The position numbers and the translations under genes were made by a program. From NCBI RefSeq assembly GCF_000166295.1, contig NC_017506.1, positions 1,178,001 through 1,242,000 of the forward strand: 64,000 nucleotides of DNA, in the 5' to 3' direction. How positions within the stretch are numbered: position 1 is the stretch's first letter; every line of letters begins with the position of its first letter. Positions 1-8,566 of this stretch are shown here, piece by piece. Under the pieces are notes generated by a model. That model was not told the origin of the DNA. It saw only the letters and a program-made list of their open reading frames with translations, and made no database searches. Source of the stretch: Marinobacter adhaerens HP15. GTDB lineage: Bacteria > Pseudomonadota > Gammaproteobacteria > Pseudomonadales > Oleiphilaceae.

Positions 1-1035
1 TTCATCTTCGATGGCGAGGCCGAGCTTGTCTCGCATGTTCTGGAGGAAGCGTTCGTTGTAGGCCACCTCATAGCGGCGAAGCCCCCGGCGCACGTCGTCC
101 TCCTCCATTACCGGGAGCAGGGCTGTGGCCAGGTAGCGGCAATTCTCGAACCCGACTTGTGGTTGACGGTTGTAGGCGTAGCGCCCGCCCTGGTCGGTAT
201 GGTTGCTTATATAGCCGGCATCGAAATCATCAAGGAATGCGAAAGGGCCATAATCAAAGGTGTCGCCGATGATGGACATGTTGTCGCTGTTCATCACGCC
301 ATGGCAGAAGCCGACTGCCTGCCAGTCCGCAATCGTTCTTGCGGTGCGTTCCACCACTTCCTCGAACCAGCGGGCGTATCGATCGTCATCCGGCAGGTTG
401 ATCAGATGAGGGGAGTGCAGCGAGATCACATGCTCAAGCAGAGTCTTTACGCTTTCAGGTCCTTCGTGGTGAGCGGCGAACTCGAAGTGTCCGAAGCGAA
501 TATGGCTTTGAGCTACGCGCACCAGTGTAGCCGCCGTCTCGATGGATTCCCTGCGCACCGGGTCTTTGGCGCTCACCATGAATAGGGCCCGGGTGGTAGG
601 GATACCCAGTCCGTGCATGGCTTCACTGCACAGGTATTCGCGAATGGTGGAGCGAAGCACGGCGCGGCCATCCCCGAAGCGGGAATAAGGAGTCATGCCG
701 GCGCCTTTGAGGTGCCAGTCCCAGCGTCGTCCATCGGGGCCAACGGTTTCCCACAGTAGCAGTCCACGGCCGTCGCCCAGATCGGGATTGTAGGCGCCGA
801 ACTGGTGGCCGGTGTATTTCATGGCCACAGGCTCCATGCCCTCAAGTAACTCTGATCCTGCACCCACGCCGGTCCACTCCGATTCGGAATCGGCGCGAAA
901 GCCCATCTGTTCCGCGAGCTTGTGGTTGAAGCACACCATCTTTGCGTCTTTTAGTGGTGAGGGCTGAACCCGGGTGTAAAAACTGTCCGGGAGCTCCAGG
1001 TAGCGATGCTCTATTCGAAAATCGTTGCCACTCAT
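1..1035 (-). CDS. selO: SelO (YdiU) pseudokinase-like AMPylase, C-terminus outside window
   Basis: The reverse strand reads from an ATG at 1035 without a stop to base 1, so about 345 N-terminal residues are visible and the 3' end lies to the left. The translation contains MKYTGHQFGAYNPDLGDGRG, the hallmark of the SelO/YdiU family, and later HGVMNSDNMSI and DYGPFAFLD, which match its kinase-fold active site. SelO proteins transfer AMP from ATP to Ser/Thr/Tyr residues and are linked to redox stress. The full family protein is about 480-500 residues, so roughly two thirds is seen. It is divergent from the glycerate kinase gene. Confidence in family is high. Confidence 0.93.
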   Translation of the reverse strand, partial: MSGNDFRIEHRYLELPDSFYTRVQPSPLKDAKMVCFNHKLAEQMGFRADSESEWTGVGAGSELLEGMEPVAMKYTGHQFGAYNPDLGDGRGLLLWETVGPDGRRWDWHLKGAGMTPYSRFGDGRAVLRSTIREYLCSEAMHGLGIPTTRALFMVSAKDPVRRESIETAATLVRVAQSHIRFGHFEFAAHHEGPESVKTLLEHVISLHSPHLINLPDDDRYARWFEEVVERTARTIADWQAVGFCHGVMNSDNMSIIGDTFDYGPFAFLDDFDAGYISNHTDQGGRYAYNRQPQVGFENCRYLATALLPVMEEDDVRRGLRRYEVAYNERFLQNMRDKLGLAIEDE

Positions 1036-1092
1036 AAAACGCCTATACTCCCATTGGTATGAATTCTGCTGCCGTCTCTCTTAAGTCATCCA

Positions 1093-2049
1093 TTGAACTG
1101 GAAACCCAACGTGTCTGATCGCTCGCTAGAACAAACCATCAGTGCCCTGATTCAGCAGGAAGGCCTGCCCGATGCCTACGCCGAAACGGTAGAAAAGACC
1201 ATTCTGCCGCTCGCAGACCGAATCTGTGCGCTCCATGATACGGAAAAGCAACCCATTGTGGTTGGAATTCACGGAGCCCAGGGTACGGGCAAGTCTACGT
1301 TGACACTCTTTTTACGGGAAATTCTGCTGCGCCACCGCAACCGGTCTGCGGCCAATTTTTCCCTGGATGATATTTACCTTACCAGAGGTGAACGCCAGGA
1401 CCTCGCCGAACGGGTGCACCCGTTGTTTATAACCCGTGGCGTGCCGGGAACACACGACGTTGCGCTCGGGCAACAGGTCTTGAACCGCTTGCGCAGTGCA
1501 GTGCCTGAAGATGCCACCCCGATTCCTGCATTCGACAAGTCGCGGGACGACCGGGTTCCCCGGGATCAGTGGCCTGTCTTCGGGGGAAGTGCGGAGGTCA
1601 TTCTTCTTGAGGGGTGGTGCCTTGATGCGCGACCGGAGCAAGACAGTGCGCTTGCCCAGCCGATGAATCCTCTGGAGGAGAACGAGGACCCGGACGGCGT
1701 CTGGCGCAGCTATGTTAATGATCAGTTGAAAGGGGAATACCGGAAATTTTTTGATGAAATCGATTTTCTGATCATGTTGAAGGCTCCCTCCATGGCGTGT
1801 GTTCTTGAGTGGCGTCGACTCCAGGAACAAAAGCTGGCAAATAAAATCCGCAATGCACCAGAAAGTGGCGGGCCCCATGATGGTGCACAGGAGTTGCGCA
1901 TTATGACCGACGAAGAAGTCGGCCGCTTCGTGATGCACTATGAACGGGTTACCCGTGCCTGCCTCGCAGAAATGCCTGGGCGAGCTGATGTTCTGATCAA
2001 CGTGGCCGAGGACCATGGCCTCGGCCTTCCGCAGTTTCGCGAGGCCTAA
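1093..2049 (+). CDS. D-glycerate 3-kinase (GLYK-type P-loop kinase)
   Basis: The 318-residue protein has a P-loop GIHGAQGTGKST near residue 60 and LEGWCLDARPEQD further on, the LEGW-C motif of the plant/yeast GLYK (Tda10/YggC) class. This class phosphorylates D-glycerate to 3-phosphoglycerate with ATP in the cytoplasm. The reading frame opens with TTG at 1093; GTG at 1111 is in frame and has a GGAA 7 bases upstream, so the true start may be 1111. It is the first gene of a tight plus-strand cluster, 12 bases before the HAD phosphatase. The context suggests that it returns glycerate released from glucosylglycerate to glycolysis or to new synthesis. Confidence 0.85.
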   Translation: MNWKPNVSDRSLEQTISALIQQEGLPDAYAETVEKTILPLADRICALHDTEKQPIVVGIHGAQGTGKSTLTLFLREILLRHRNRSAANFSLDDIYLTRGERQDLAERVHPLFITRGVPGTHDVALGQQVLNRLRSAVPEDATPIPAFDKSRDDRVPRDQWPVFGGSAEVILLEGWCLDARPEQDSALAQPMNPLEENEDPDGVWRSYVNDQLKGEYRKFFDEIDFLIMLKAPSMACVLEWRRLQEQKLANKIRNAPESGGPHDGAQELRIMTDEEVGRFVMHYERVTRACLAEMPGRADVLINVAEDHGLGLPQFREA

Positions 2050-2061
2050 CGGAGACCGGCC

Positions 2062-2877
2062 ATGGCCAGACCCCATTTGATCCTCTTCTCAGATCTCGAT
2101 GGCACCCTGCTGGACCACGACGACTACCGCTGGCAGGCGGCGGGCCCCGCCCTGGCCAAGTTGAAGGCAGCCAATATTCCCCTGGTGCTTAACTCCAGCA
2201 AAACCATGCCGGAGATCCGGGCTTTGAGGGAAGAACTTGGAAATAACGATCCGTTCATTGTCGAAAACGGTGCAGCCGTGGTTGTTCCTCCCCACGCCCT
2301 GGGCAATGCGGAAGAAGAAGTGGTGAATTTTGGTGCAACCCGGGAACGTGTCCTTGAGGTGCTGGGCGCGCAACGGAAGAAGGGCGCGCGATTCAGGGGC
2401 TTTGCCGACATGTCTACCGATGAACTTGCAGCGCAGACCGGCCTGGATCCGGCAGCGGCCGGGCGGGCCAAAGAGCGGCTGGGAACCGAACCATTGATCT
2501 GGCAGGGCTCTGAGCAGGAGCTGGCGGAGTTTGAAGCGGCTCTGAGTGCCGAGGATCTCCGCCTGGTAGCGGGCGGACGTTTTCTCCATGCCATGGGTAT
2601 ATTTGATAAAGCCGATGGGGCCCGGTTCTTGCTAAACAAATACAAAGAGCAATACCGGGAGCAGTATGGCGATGGGCCAGTGTTGGCCATTGCCCTGGGT
2701 GATAGCCCCAACGATCAGCAGATGCTGGAATCGGCGGATATACCGGTGGTGATCCGGGGCGTAAAAAGCGAAGAGGTTCAGTTGCCCTCGGCGAAACACG
2801 CCATTCGCTCCCTCAAGCCCGGCCCCGAGGGCTGGAATGAGTGCGTGCTCAATCTCCTGTTTGAGTACGGGTACTGA
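2062..2877 (+). CDS. Mannosyl/glucosyl-3-phosphoglycerate phosphatase (HAD family)
   Basis: The protein is 271 residues long. HAD motif I FSDLDGTLLDHDD lies at the N-terminus, LNSSKTMPEI follows as the motif II region, and ALGDSPNDQQMLESADIPVV near residue 210 is motif IV. This fits the Cof-like MpgP branch that removes phosphate from glycosyl-3-phosphoglycerate. A GGAG lies just upstream of the ATG. It sits between the kinase and glucosyl-3-phosphoglycerate synthase, so its most likely substrate here is glucosyl-3-phosphoglycerate, giving glucosylglycerate. Mannosyl specificity cannot be excluded from sequence alone. Confidence 0.85.
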   Translation: MARPHLILFSDLDGTLLDHDDYRWQAAGPALAKLKAANIPLVLNSSKTMPEIRALREELGNNDPFIVENGAAVVVPPHALGNAEEEVVNFGATRERVLEVLGAQRKKGARFRGFADMSTDELAAQTGLDPAAAGRAKERLGTEPLIWQGSEQELAEFEAALSAEDLRLVAGGRFLHAMGIFDKADGARFLLNKYKEQYREQYGDGPVLAIALGDSPNDQQMLESADIPVVIRGVKSEEVQLPSAKHAIRSLKPGPEGWNECVLNLLFEYGY

Positions 2878-2913
2878 CCCGTTCGAGTGTGGGTATAAAA
2901 AAGGAGAGCCGCC

Positions 2914-4137
2914 ATGGGCGACTTTTACCAGAATGGCATTATCACAACCCTTCATAACCTGGTTCGGCGTCCGGTAGAGGAACTCGAAGCGGAGCTGATG
3001 AGTTTTCGCAAGACCCGGCCCATGTCCCTGGTGTTGCCCTCCCTGTACTCGGAGCTGGAAGGGCCGGCCCTGAAAAATATCGTGCATGAGCTGGGCAAGG
3101 TGCCTTATCTGGACCAGGTGGTCATTGGCCTGGACCGAGCCAACGAGGAACAATACCGCCACGCCCTGGAGTACTTCTCCGAGCTGCCACAGAACTTCAA
3201 GGTGCTCTGGAACGACGGGCCTCGACTCAGGAACATTGACCTGAAGCTTCGGGAGCAGAACCTGGCACCAACGGAAATGGGTAAAGGGCGAAACGTCTGG
3301 TATTGCTTTGGCTATGTGTTGGCCTCGGGTGTCAGCAAATCCGTTGCCTTGCACGACTGCGACATCCTTACGTATTCCCGGGATCTTGTGGCCCGCCTGA
3401 TCTACCCTGTGGCTAACCCCGGCTTCAACTACATGTTCTGCAAAGGCTACTACGCCCGTGTAGCGGACGGAAAAATGAACGGAAGGGTCAGTCGCCTGTT
3501 GGTAACACCGTTGATCCGATCCCTGAAGAAGGTCTGCGGCCCCAACGATTTCCTGGATTACCTGGACAGTTACCGGTACCCACTGGCCGGGGAATTTTCG
3601 TTTCGCACGGATGTGATCAATGACCTGCGTATTCCCAGCGACTGGGGACTGGAAATCGGTGTGCTCTCGGAGATGAAGCGCAACTACGCCACAAACCGCC
3701 TGTGCCAGGTGGATATTGCCGATGTCTACGACCACAAGCACCAGGAGCTTTCGCCAGAGGATGCCAGCAAGGGACTGTCCAAAATGAGCATGGATATTGC
3801 CAAGGCCCTGTTCCGAAAGCTGGCCACCAACGGTGAGATTTTCTCCAATGAGAAATTCAGGACGATCAAGGCCACGTATTTCCGCATTGCCCTGGATTTC
3901 GTGGAGACCTACCAGAACGACGCCATTATCAACGGCCTGACGTTTGATCGACACAAGGAAGAAAAGGCGGTGGAGCTGTTCGCCCAGAACGTGATGCGGG
4001 CGGGCGCCTATTTCCTCGATAACCCGATGGACACACCTTTTATTCCCAGCTGGAACCGGGTCACAAGCGCGATTCCCGACATCAAGGAGCAGTTGCTGGA
4101 GGCCGTTGAGCTGGATAATGAGGAATTCCGGCCATGA
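2914..4137 (+). CDS. gpgS: Glucosyl-3-phosphoglycerate synthase (GT-A fold glycosyltransferase)
   Basis: The 407-residue protein resembles GpgS glycosyltransferases, which join glucose from a nucleotide sugar to 3-phosphoglycerate. Visible motifs are the substrate loop MGKGRNVWYCFGYV, the metal-binding HDCDILTYSRDL (Asp148 and Asp150) and the acceptor-side AGEFSFRTDVINDLRIPSDWG. An AAAAAGGAGAG Shine-Dalgarno region precedes the ATG. The stop overlaps the next gene's ATG by four bases (ATGA), showing translational coupling. With the phosphatase upstream it completes two-step synthesis of glucosylglycerate, a compatible solute. The choice of glucosyl over mannosyl donor is inferred from overall resemblance and neighbours. 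Confidence 0.85.
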   Translation: MGDFYQNGIITTLHNLVRRPVEELEAELMSFRKTRPMSLVLPSLYSELEGPALKNIVHELGKVPYLDQVVIGLDRANEEQYRHALEYFSELPQNFKVLWNDGPRLRNIDLKLREQNLAPTEMGKGRNVWYCFGYVLASGVSKSVALHDCDILTYSRDLVARLIYPVANPGFNYMFCKGYYARVADGKMNGRVSRLLVTPLIRSLKKVCGPNDFLDYLDSYRYPLAGEFSFRTDVINDLRIPSDWGLEIGVLSEMKRNYATNRLCQVDIADVYDHKHQELSPEDASKGLSKMSMDIAKALFRKLATNGEIFSNEKFRTIKATYFRIALDFVETYQNDAIINGLTFDRHKEEKAVELFAQNVMRAGAYFLDNPMDTPFIPSWNRVTSAIPDIKEQLLEAVELDNEEFRP

Positions 4138-5873
4138 CCCAGGCTCTGAAAGCGAAGCTGGTTTCCATGCTGGATGTCGTCTATCCAGAGCTGGACTGTG
4201 ACTTTCTGGCCGAACAGTTGCTGACCACTATGGGTCTGGAGCCCAACCAGGCCCCGCCGCCTGCGCACCAGAATAACTGGGATGAATCGGATGTGGTGCT
4301 GATTACCTATGCCGATACGGTTCAGCGGGCGGAAGAAAAACCACTGCAGACATTGCATCGGTTCCTCGCGGATTGCCTGTCAGATTCAATTTCTTCGGTG
4401 CACATTCTGCCGTTTTTCCCCTACAGCTCCGACGACGGTTTCTCGGTCATGGATTATCTGGCCGTCAACGAGTCCCACGGAAACTGGGAGGATATCGAGG
4501 GCATCGCCCGGGATTACAAGCTGATGGCGGACCTGGTGATCAACCATATGTCGGCCCGCAGCCGCTGGTTCGAGAATTTCCGCAAACGGGTAGACCCGGG
4601 CAAGGATTATTTCTTCGAGGGCAATCCAAGGGATGATCTGAGTGCCGTTGTGCGGCCCCGTACCTCACCGCTCCTTAACCCGGTCCAGACCGATGATGGC
4701 GAGCGATATGTCTGGTGTACGTTCAGTGAGGATCAGGTTGACCTGAATTTTGCCAACCCGAAGGTGCTCATCGAGTTTGCTGCTATCATCCGGCGCTATC
4801 TGGAGCGTGGCATTATCATCTTCCGGCTCGATGCCGTCGCCTTTCTCTGGAAAGAGCCGGGCACGCCCTGCATCCATCTGCAGCAAACCCATGAGCTGAT
4901 CAAGATCCTGCGCCTTCTGATCGAGCACCACAGCCCGGATGCGGTGGTGATTACCGAGACCAACGTACCCAACCGCGAAAATCTCACCTATTTCGGCAAC
5001 GCCAACGAAGCCCATGTAATCTATAACTTTTCCCTGCCGCCCCTGCTGATCAATACCCTGGTTACCGGTGACTGCAAGCACCTGAAAACCTGGCTGATGA
5101 GCATGCCGCCCGCGCAGATGGGCACCACCTATCTGAATTTTATTGCGTCCCACGATGGTGTGGGTATGCGGCCAACGGATGGTCTGCTGACGGAGGAAGA
5201 GAAGCAGCGGCTGATCAACACCATGGACTCGTTCGGCGGCAAGGTCTCGTACCGGCGCACGCCGGATGGCCGCGACCAGCCCTATGAAATCAACATCGCC
5301 CTGTACGATGCGCTGCAGGGCACGGCGGAGTCGGGTCGGGATCACTGGCAGTTGCAGCGCTTCGTCTGCGCCCACACCGTAATGCTGGCGCTGGAGGGGA
5401 TTCCGGCCTTCTACATTCACAGTCTGCTGGCGACTGAGAACGATCTGGAGCGGGTGGAGCACACCGGTCGGCTTCGATCCATTAACCGCAGCCAGTGGCA
5501 ACTGGATACTCTGGAGCAGAAGCTCGCAGATCCCCTGAGCCACCACAGCAAGGCGTTCCAGGAGCTGAAACGGCTGATTGCCATCCGGCGTAAACAGCCA
5601 GCGTTTCACCCGAACGCCACCCAGTTCACCCTGCATCTTGGCCTGCAGCTGTTTGGTTTCTGGCGCCAGAGTATGCGCCGGGACCAGTCCATCTTCTGCA
5701 TTCACAACATCAGTAACGAGGTACAGCAGGTAGCGCTGAGCGACATCAATCTCATCGGCACCGATCATTGGCTGGATCTGATTTCCGGTATGACTATTGA
5801 TGATCTGTCTGGCTCGATCACCCTGAAACCTTATCAGAGTGTGTGGCTGTCCAACCTGGAAGTTACCGGCTGA
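4134..5873 (+). CDS. GH13_18 glycoside phosphorylase, probable glucosylglycerate phosphorylase
   Basis: The 579-residue protein is a sucrose-phosphorylase-type GH13 enzyme. The catalytic triad can be read: nucleophile Asp233 in FRLDAVAF, acid/base Glu275 in ITETNVPN and Asp341 in ASHDGVGMRP. Family members cleave sucrose, sucrose-6-phosphate or glucosylglycerate with phosphate to give alpha-glucose-1-phosphate. The four-base overlap with gpgS and the glycerate kinase three genes upstream favour 2-O-alpha-glucosylglycerate as substrate, giving glucose-1-phosphate plus D-glycerate. That assignment is inferred; sucrose phosphorylase is the alternative. A length of about 580 residues is longer than sucrose phosphorylases (about 500), which also fits the glucosylglycerate branch. 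Confidence 0.82.
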   Translation: MTQALKAKLVSMLDVVYPELDCDFLAEQLLTTMGLEPNQAPPPAHQNNWDESDVVLITYADTVQRAEEKPLQTLHRFLADCLSDSISSVHILPFFPYSSDDGFSVMDYLAVNESHGNWEDIEGIARDYKLMADLVINHMSARSRWFENFRKRVDPGKDYFFEGNPRDDLSAVVRPRTSPLLNPVQTDDGERYVWCTFSEDQVDLNFANPKVLIEFAAIIRRYLERGIIIFRLDAVAFLWKEPGTPCIHLQQTHELIKILRLLIEHHSPDAVVITETNVPNRENLTYFGNANEAHVIYNFSLPPLLINTLVTGDCKHLKTWLMSMPPAQMGTTYLNFIASHDGVGMRPTDGLLTEEEKQRLINTMDSFGGKVSYRRTPDGRDQPYEINIALYDALQGTAESGRDHWQLQRFVCAHTVMLALEGIPAFYIHSLLATENDLERVEHTGRLRSINRSQWQLDTLEQKLADPLSHHSKAFQELKRLIAIRRKQPAFHPNATQFTLHLGLQLFGFWRQSMRRDQSIFCIHNISNEVQQVALSDINLIGTDHWLDLISGMTIDDLSGSITLKPYQSVWLSNLEVTG

Positions 5874-5954
5874 TCCTGTCTTTGCGCCATTTGTGCAATG
5901 CTCGGAAAACTTGGGGTATCCTGTGCCCATATGAGCAAGGCCGAGACGTCATAC

Positions 5955-6923
5955 ATGATCAAAGCAATCAAGGTAACCGGGGGCAATCTAAGCTGGGAGC
6001 CCTGGGAAGGACCGGGTGAACCGCCCGCAGACCACGTCGAAATCGAGGTTGTCTGGACAGCCATCAATCGTGCGGATCTCATGCAGCGCGCTGGCGTCTA
6101 TCCCCCGCCTCCGGGAGCATCCGATATTCTCGGGCTGGAGGTCAGTGGTCGCATCGCTTCGGTCGGATCCGGCGTTACCCACCTCAAACCCGGTGATGAA
6201 GTCTGCGCCCTGCTGACCGGCGGCGGTTATGCGACTCGTGTGGTGGTACCCGCGGTGCAGGTTTTGCCCGTTCCCAAAGGGGTGTCGCTGGAGACAGCTG
6301 CGGCCATTCCCGAGGTTTTTGCTACCGCCTGGTTGAATCTGTATCACGAAGCAGCCTTGAAACCGGGCGAGCGTGTGCTCCTGCATGCGGGTGCCAGCGG
6401 CCTTGGCACTGCGGTAATTCAGCTCGCAACGGCGTTTGGCAATCCGGTCTTTGCGACCGCCGGTGATAAGGCCAAACTGGAGGTTTGTCGCAATCTGGGA
6501 GCCAGTGGCGTCTGGAACCGGAACGAAGGCTCCTTCGTTGATGCTGTTACAGCGTGGGGTGGCGTGGATATGGTTCTGGATCCGGTCGGTGGCAATTATA
6601 TTGCCGAAGATCAGCGGGTTCTGAACGTCGATGGCCGGATTGTGCTCATCGGACTCATGGGTGGCCGTATGGCCGAAGTGGATCTGGGCATCATGCTGAT
6701 CAAACGCCAGCGCCTGATCGGTTCCACCCTCCGTTCACGCACGGTCGAGGATAAGGGCCAGGTGATGCAGGCGCTCTACAGGCACGTCTGGCCACTGCTC
6801 GCAGCCGGCCAGATTGAACCTCTGATCGATAGCACCTGGCCGATAGAAGAGGTGGAAGAGGCGATGGCCTATGTGGCCGAGAACAGGAACACCGGCAAGG
6901 TGCTCCTGAAAATCTCGGATTGA
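5955..6923 (+). CDS. NAD(P)H quinone oxidoreductase, PIG3-type MDR protein
   Basis: Zinc-independent medium-chain dehydrogenase/reductase of about 322 residues from the chosen ATG. INRADLMQRAGVYPPPPGAS is the typical N-terminal signature of the PIG3/QorB group, and LLHAGASGLGTAVIQLA is the Rossmann dinucleotide-binding motif. No structural zinc cysteines are seen. Members reduce quinones or enones with NADPH. The frame is open from 5898, but MIKAIKVTGG at 5955 matches the usual family start; ATG 5931 is possible. It starts 81 bases after the phosphorylase on the same strand and is probably a separate unit. The physiological substrate is unknown. Confidence 0.85.
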   Translation: MIKAIKVTGGNLSWEPWEGPGEPPADHVEIEVVWTAINRADLMQRAGVYPPPPGASDILGLEVSGRIASVGSGVTHLKPGDEVCALLTGGGYATRVVVPAVQVLPVPKGVSLETAAAIPEVFATAWLNLYHEAALKPGERVLLHAGASGLGTAVIQLATAFGNPVFATAGDKAKLEVCRNLGASGVWNRNEGSFVDAVTAWGGVDMVLDPVGGNYIAEDQRVLNVDGRIVLIGLMGGRMAEVDLGIMLIKRQRLIGSTLRSRTVEDKGQVMQALYRHVWPLLAAGQIEPLIDSTWPIEEVEEAMAYVAENRNTGKVLLKISD

Positions 6924-6957
6924 TTTACACAGACCACACGCGTCTCAGGTATTGCAG

Positions 6958-7983
6958 TCAGTCTGCGATGTGAACCAGCTGTTTGCCGAAGTTCTGGCCT
7001 TTGAGCATGCCTTTAAAGGCATCAACGGCGTTGTCCAGCCCTTCGGCAACGGTTTCGCGGTATTTAAGTTCTCCGGAAGCAACCCTTGAGGCCAGGATGT
7101 CCGTGATTTCCTGATGCTGGTCCTGCCATTCGGTCACGAGGAAAAAACGATGCTCCGGCGCCGGATCAAGCGCCCCGAGCACGTGGAAGGGAGTTTCCAC
7201 GCTGGCCATATCTTTTGCATTGTAGGCAGAGACAAAACCGCAGATGGGCACCCGGGCCCCCTCATTCAACAATGGGGCAACGGCGCGCGTAACGGCTCCA
7301 CCCACGTTTTCAAAGTAGATGTCGATGCCGTCGGGGCAGGCCGCTTTGAGATCCGCTTCCAGGTTCCCCGCCTTGTAGTCAACGCAGGCGTCGAAGCCCA
7401 GCTCATTGACCACGAAATTGCACTTCTCAGGCCCACCGGCAACGCCAACCACCCGGCAACCCTCTGTTTTTGCGGTTTGGCCAACCACAGTGCCGACAGG
7501 GCCGGAGGCTGCCGAGACAACCACGGTTTCGCCGGCTTTCGGTTTGCCGACGTACATAAGGCCGCAATAACCGGTGCGCCCTGGCATGCCTGCAACGCCA
7601 AGGTAGGTTTGCAGGGGCACATTGTCCCGATGTTGAATTTTGTAGACCATCGGCGCGTCCGCCGGGAAGGTGACGTATTCCTGCCAGCCGGAGTAGCAGG
7701 TAACCAGGTCGCCGACTTTAAGGTCGTCCGAGCGGGACTCAACAACACGTGCAACACTCTCGCCGACGATAGGCTCATCGATGCCAATGGGGTCCATGTA
7801 ACCCTTGGCATCGTTCATGCGTGGACGCATGTAGGGGTCCAGTGAAAGCCAGAGCACTTGAGCAACAACTTCTCCCTCGTTAGGGGAACGGACAGGACGC
7901 TCTTCCAAAACGAGATCGCCTTGTTGGATTTCGCCCTGTGGGCGTTGTTTGAGCACGACGGCTCGGTTCTTGTATTCGCTCAC
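6958..7983 (-). CDS. NADP-dependent oxidoreductase, CurA/YncB (leukotriene B4 dehydrogenase-like)
   Basis: The 341-residue protein belongs to the LTB4 12-hydroxydehydrogenase branch of MDR enzymes. It carries LSLDPYMRPRM near residue 50, the nucleotide-binding VVVSAASGPVGTVVGQ near residue 155, and VDIYFENVGG-type sequence (GIDIYFENVGGAVTRA). Such enzymes reduce alkenal or enone double bonds with NADPH, as E. coli CurA does with curcumin. An AGAG-containing Shine-Dalgarno region precedes the ATG at 7983. It converges on the PIG3-type gene across a 34-base gap. The actual substrate cannot be read from sequence. Confidence 0.87.
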   Translation of the reverse strand: MSEYKNRAVVLKQRPQGEIQQGDLVLEERPVRSPNEGEVVAQVLWLSLDPYMRPRMNDAKGYMDPIGIDEPIVGESVARVVESRSDDLKVGDLVTCYSGWQEYVTFPADAPMVYKIQHRDNVPLQTYLGVAGMPGRTGYCGLMYVGKPKAGETVVVSAASGPVGTVVGQTAKTEGCRVVGVAGGPEKCNFVVNELGFDACVDYKAGNLEADLKAACPDGIDIYFENVGGAVTRAVAPLLNEGARVPICGFVSAYNAKDMASVETPFHVLGALDPAPEHRFFLVTEWQDQHQEITDILASRVASGELKYRETVAEGLDNAVDAFKGMLKGQNFGKQLVHIAD

Positions 7984-8087
7984 TTGTTCTCTCCGGTTGC
8001 ATAATGAAACCAGATTAGGGTGCAGCAGAATGATGGGCGGGTCAACTGTTTAGCTGGTGCCTGCTTGTTTGCAACGTTTTGATCCAG

Positions 8088-8116
8088 TTGTAGCGAAACG
8101 CAACAAGTGCCATAAT
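8088..8116 (+). promoter_or_regulatory. Probable sigma-70 promoter of the toxin-antitoxin unit
   Basis: TTGTAG (8088-8093) and CATAAT (8111-8116) are separated by 17 bases, with an extended -10 TGC directly upstream of the hexamer. Transcription would begin about 30 bases before the antitoxin ATG at 8153. The -35 is a weak match, so the call rests mainly on the extended -10 and spacing. Confidence 0.45.
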
Positions 8117-8152
8117 TTTAAGTGTGAATAGATATCTTCCCTGGAGGTAACC

Positions 8153-8566
8153 ATGACTACCGCCGTCCGTCTCGACGATTCACTCGTTCGTCACGCCGCC
8201 GCCGAGGGCGCGGTTAATCGGCGCTCGACACCCAAGCAGATTGAGTATTGGGCCGAAATCGGGCGTGCTGTTGCCGGCGATGTGAGTGCCGAAGATCTGA
8301 TTGCCATTGTGCAGGGTATACGCCAGGTTCGGGTCGAGCCGGTGGTGGCTGACTCTGTGTCCAGCGATGAGCTCTGGGCCGAGGTGGATCAGTCCAGGGA
8401 AAGCGGTGACCTGGGGCGCTCTATCGGCCGGGGGCGAACGGTTTACCAGGCCTCTGATGAGAAACCCGGCTACCTGGAAGCGATCTATCCGGACGGTAGC
8501 CGAGAACTCGGCCAGTTTCGCAACGGGCGTTTCGAGGCACTGAGTGACCGTGACAACGCAGCCTGA
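8153..8566 (+). CDS. ParD-like antitoxin
   Basis: The 137-residue protein begins MTTAVRLDDSLVRHAAAEG, a ribbon-helix-helix-like N-terminus with RSTPKQIEYWAEIGRAV, the signature of the ParD-like antitoxin family (PF11903, from memory). The C-terminal half, including YLEAIYPDGSRELGQFRNG, probably wraps the toxin. Its 3' end overlaps the zeta-toxin gene by 23 bases in another frame, as expected for a coupled toxin-antitoxin pair, and CCTGGAGG precedes the ATG. It probably represses its own promoter, as RHH antitoxins usually do; that is inferred. Confidence 0.8.
   Translation: MTTAVRLDDSLVRHAAAEGAVNRRSTPKQIEYWAEIGRAVAGDVSAEDLIAIVQGIRQVRVEPVVADSVSSDELWAEVDQSRESGDLGRSIGRGRTVYQASDEKPGYLEAIYPDGSRELGQFRNGRFEALSDRDNAA

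Noticed and set aside
157..585. 142-residue forward open frame at the left end
   Set aside because: It is antisense to the clearly coding selO frame and shows no family motif.
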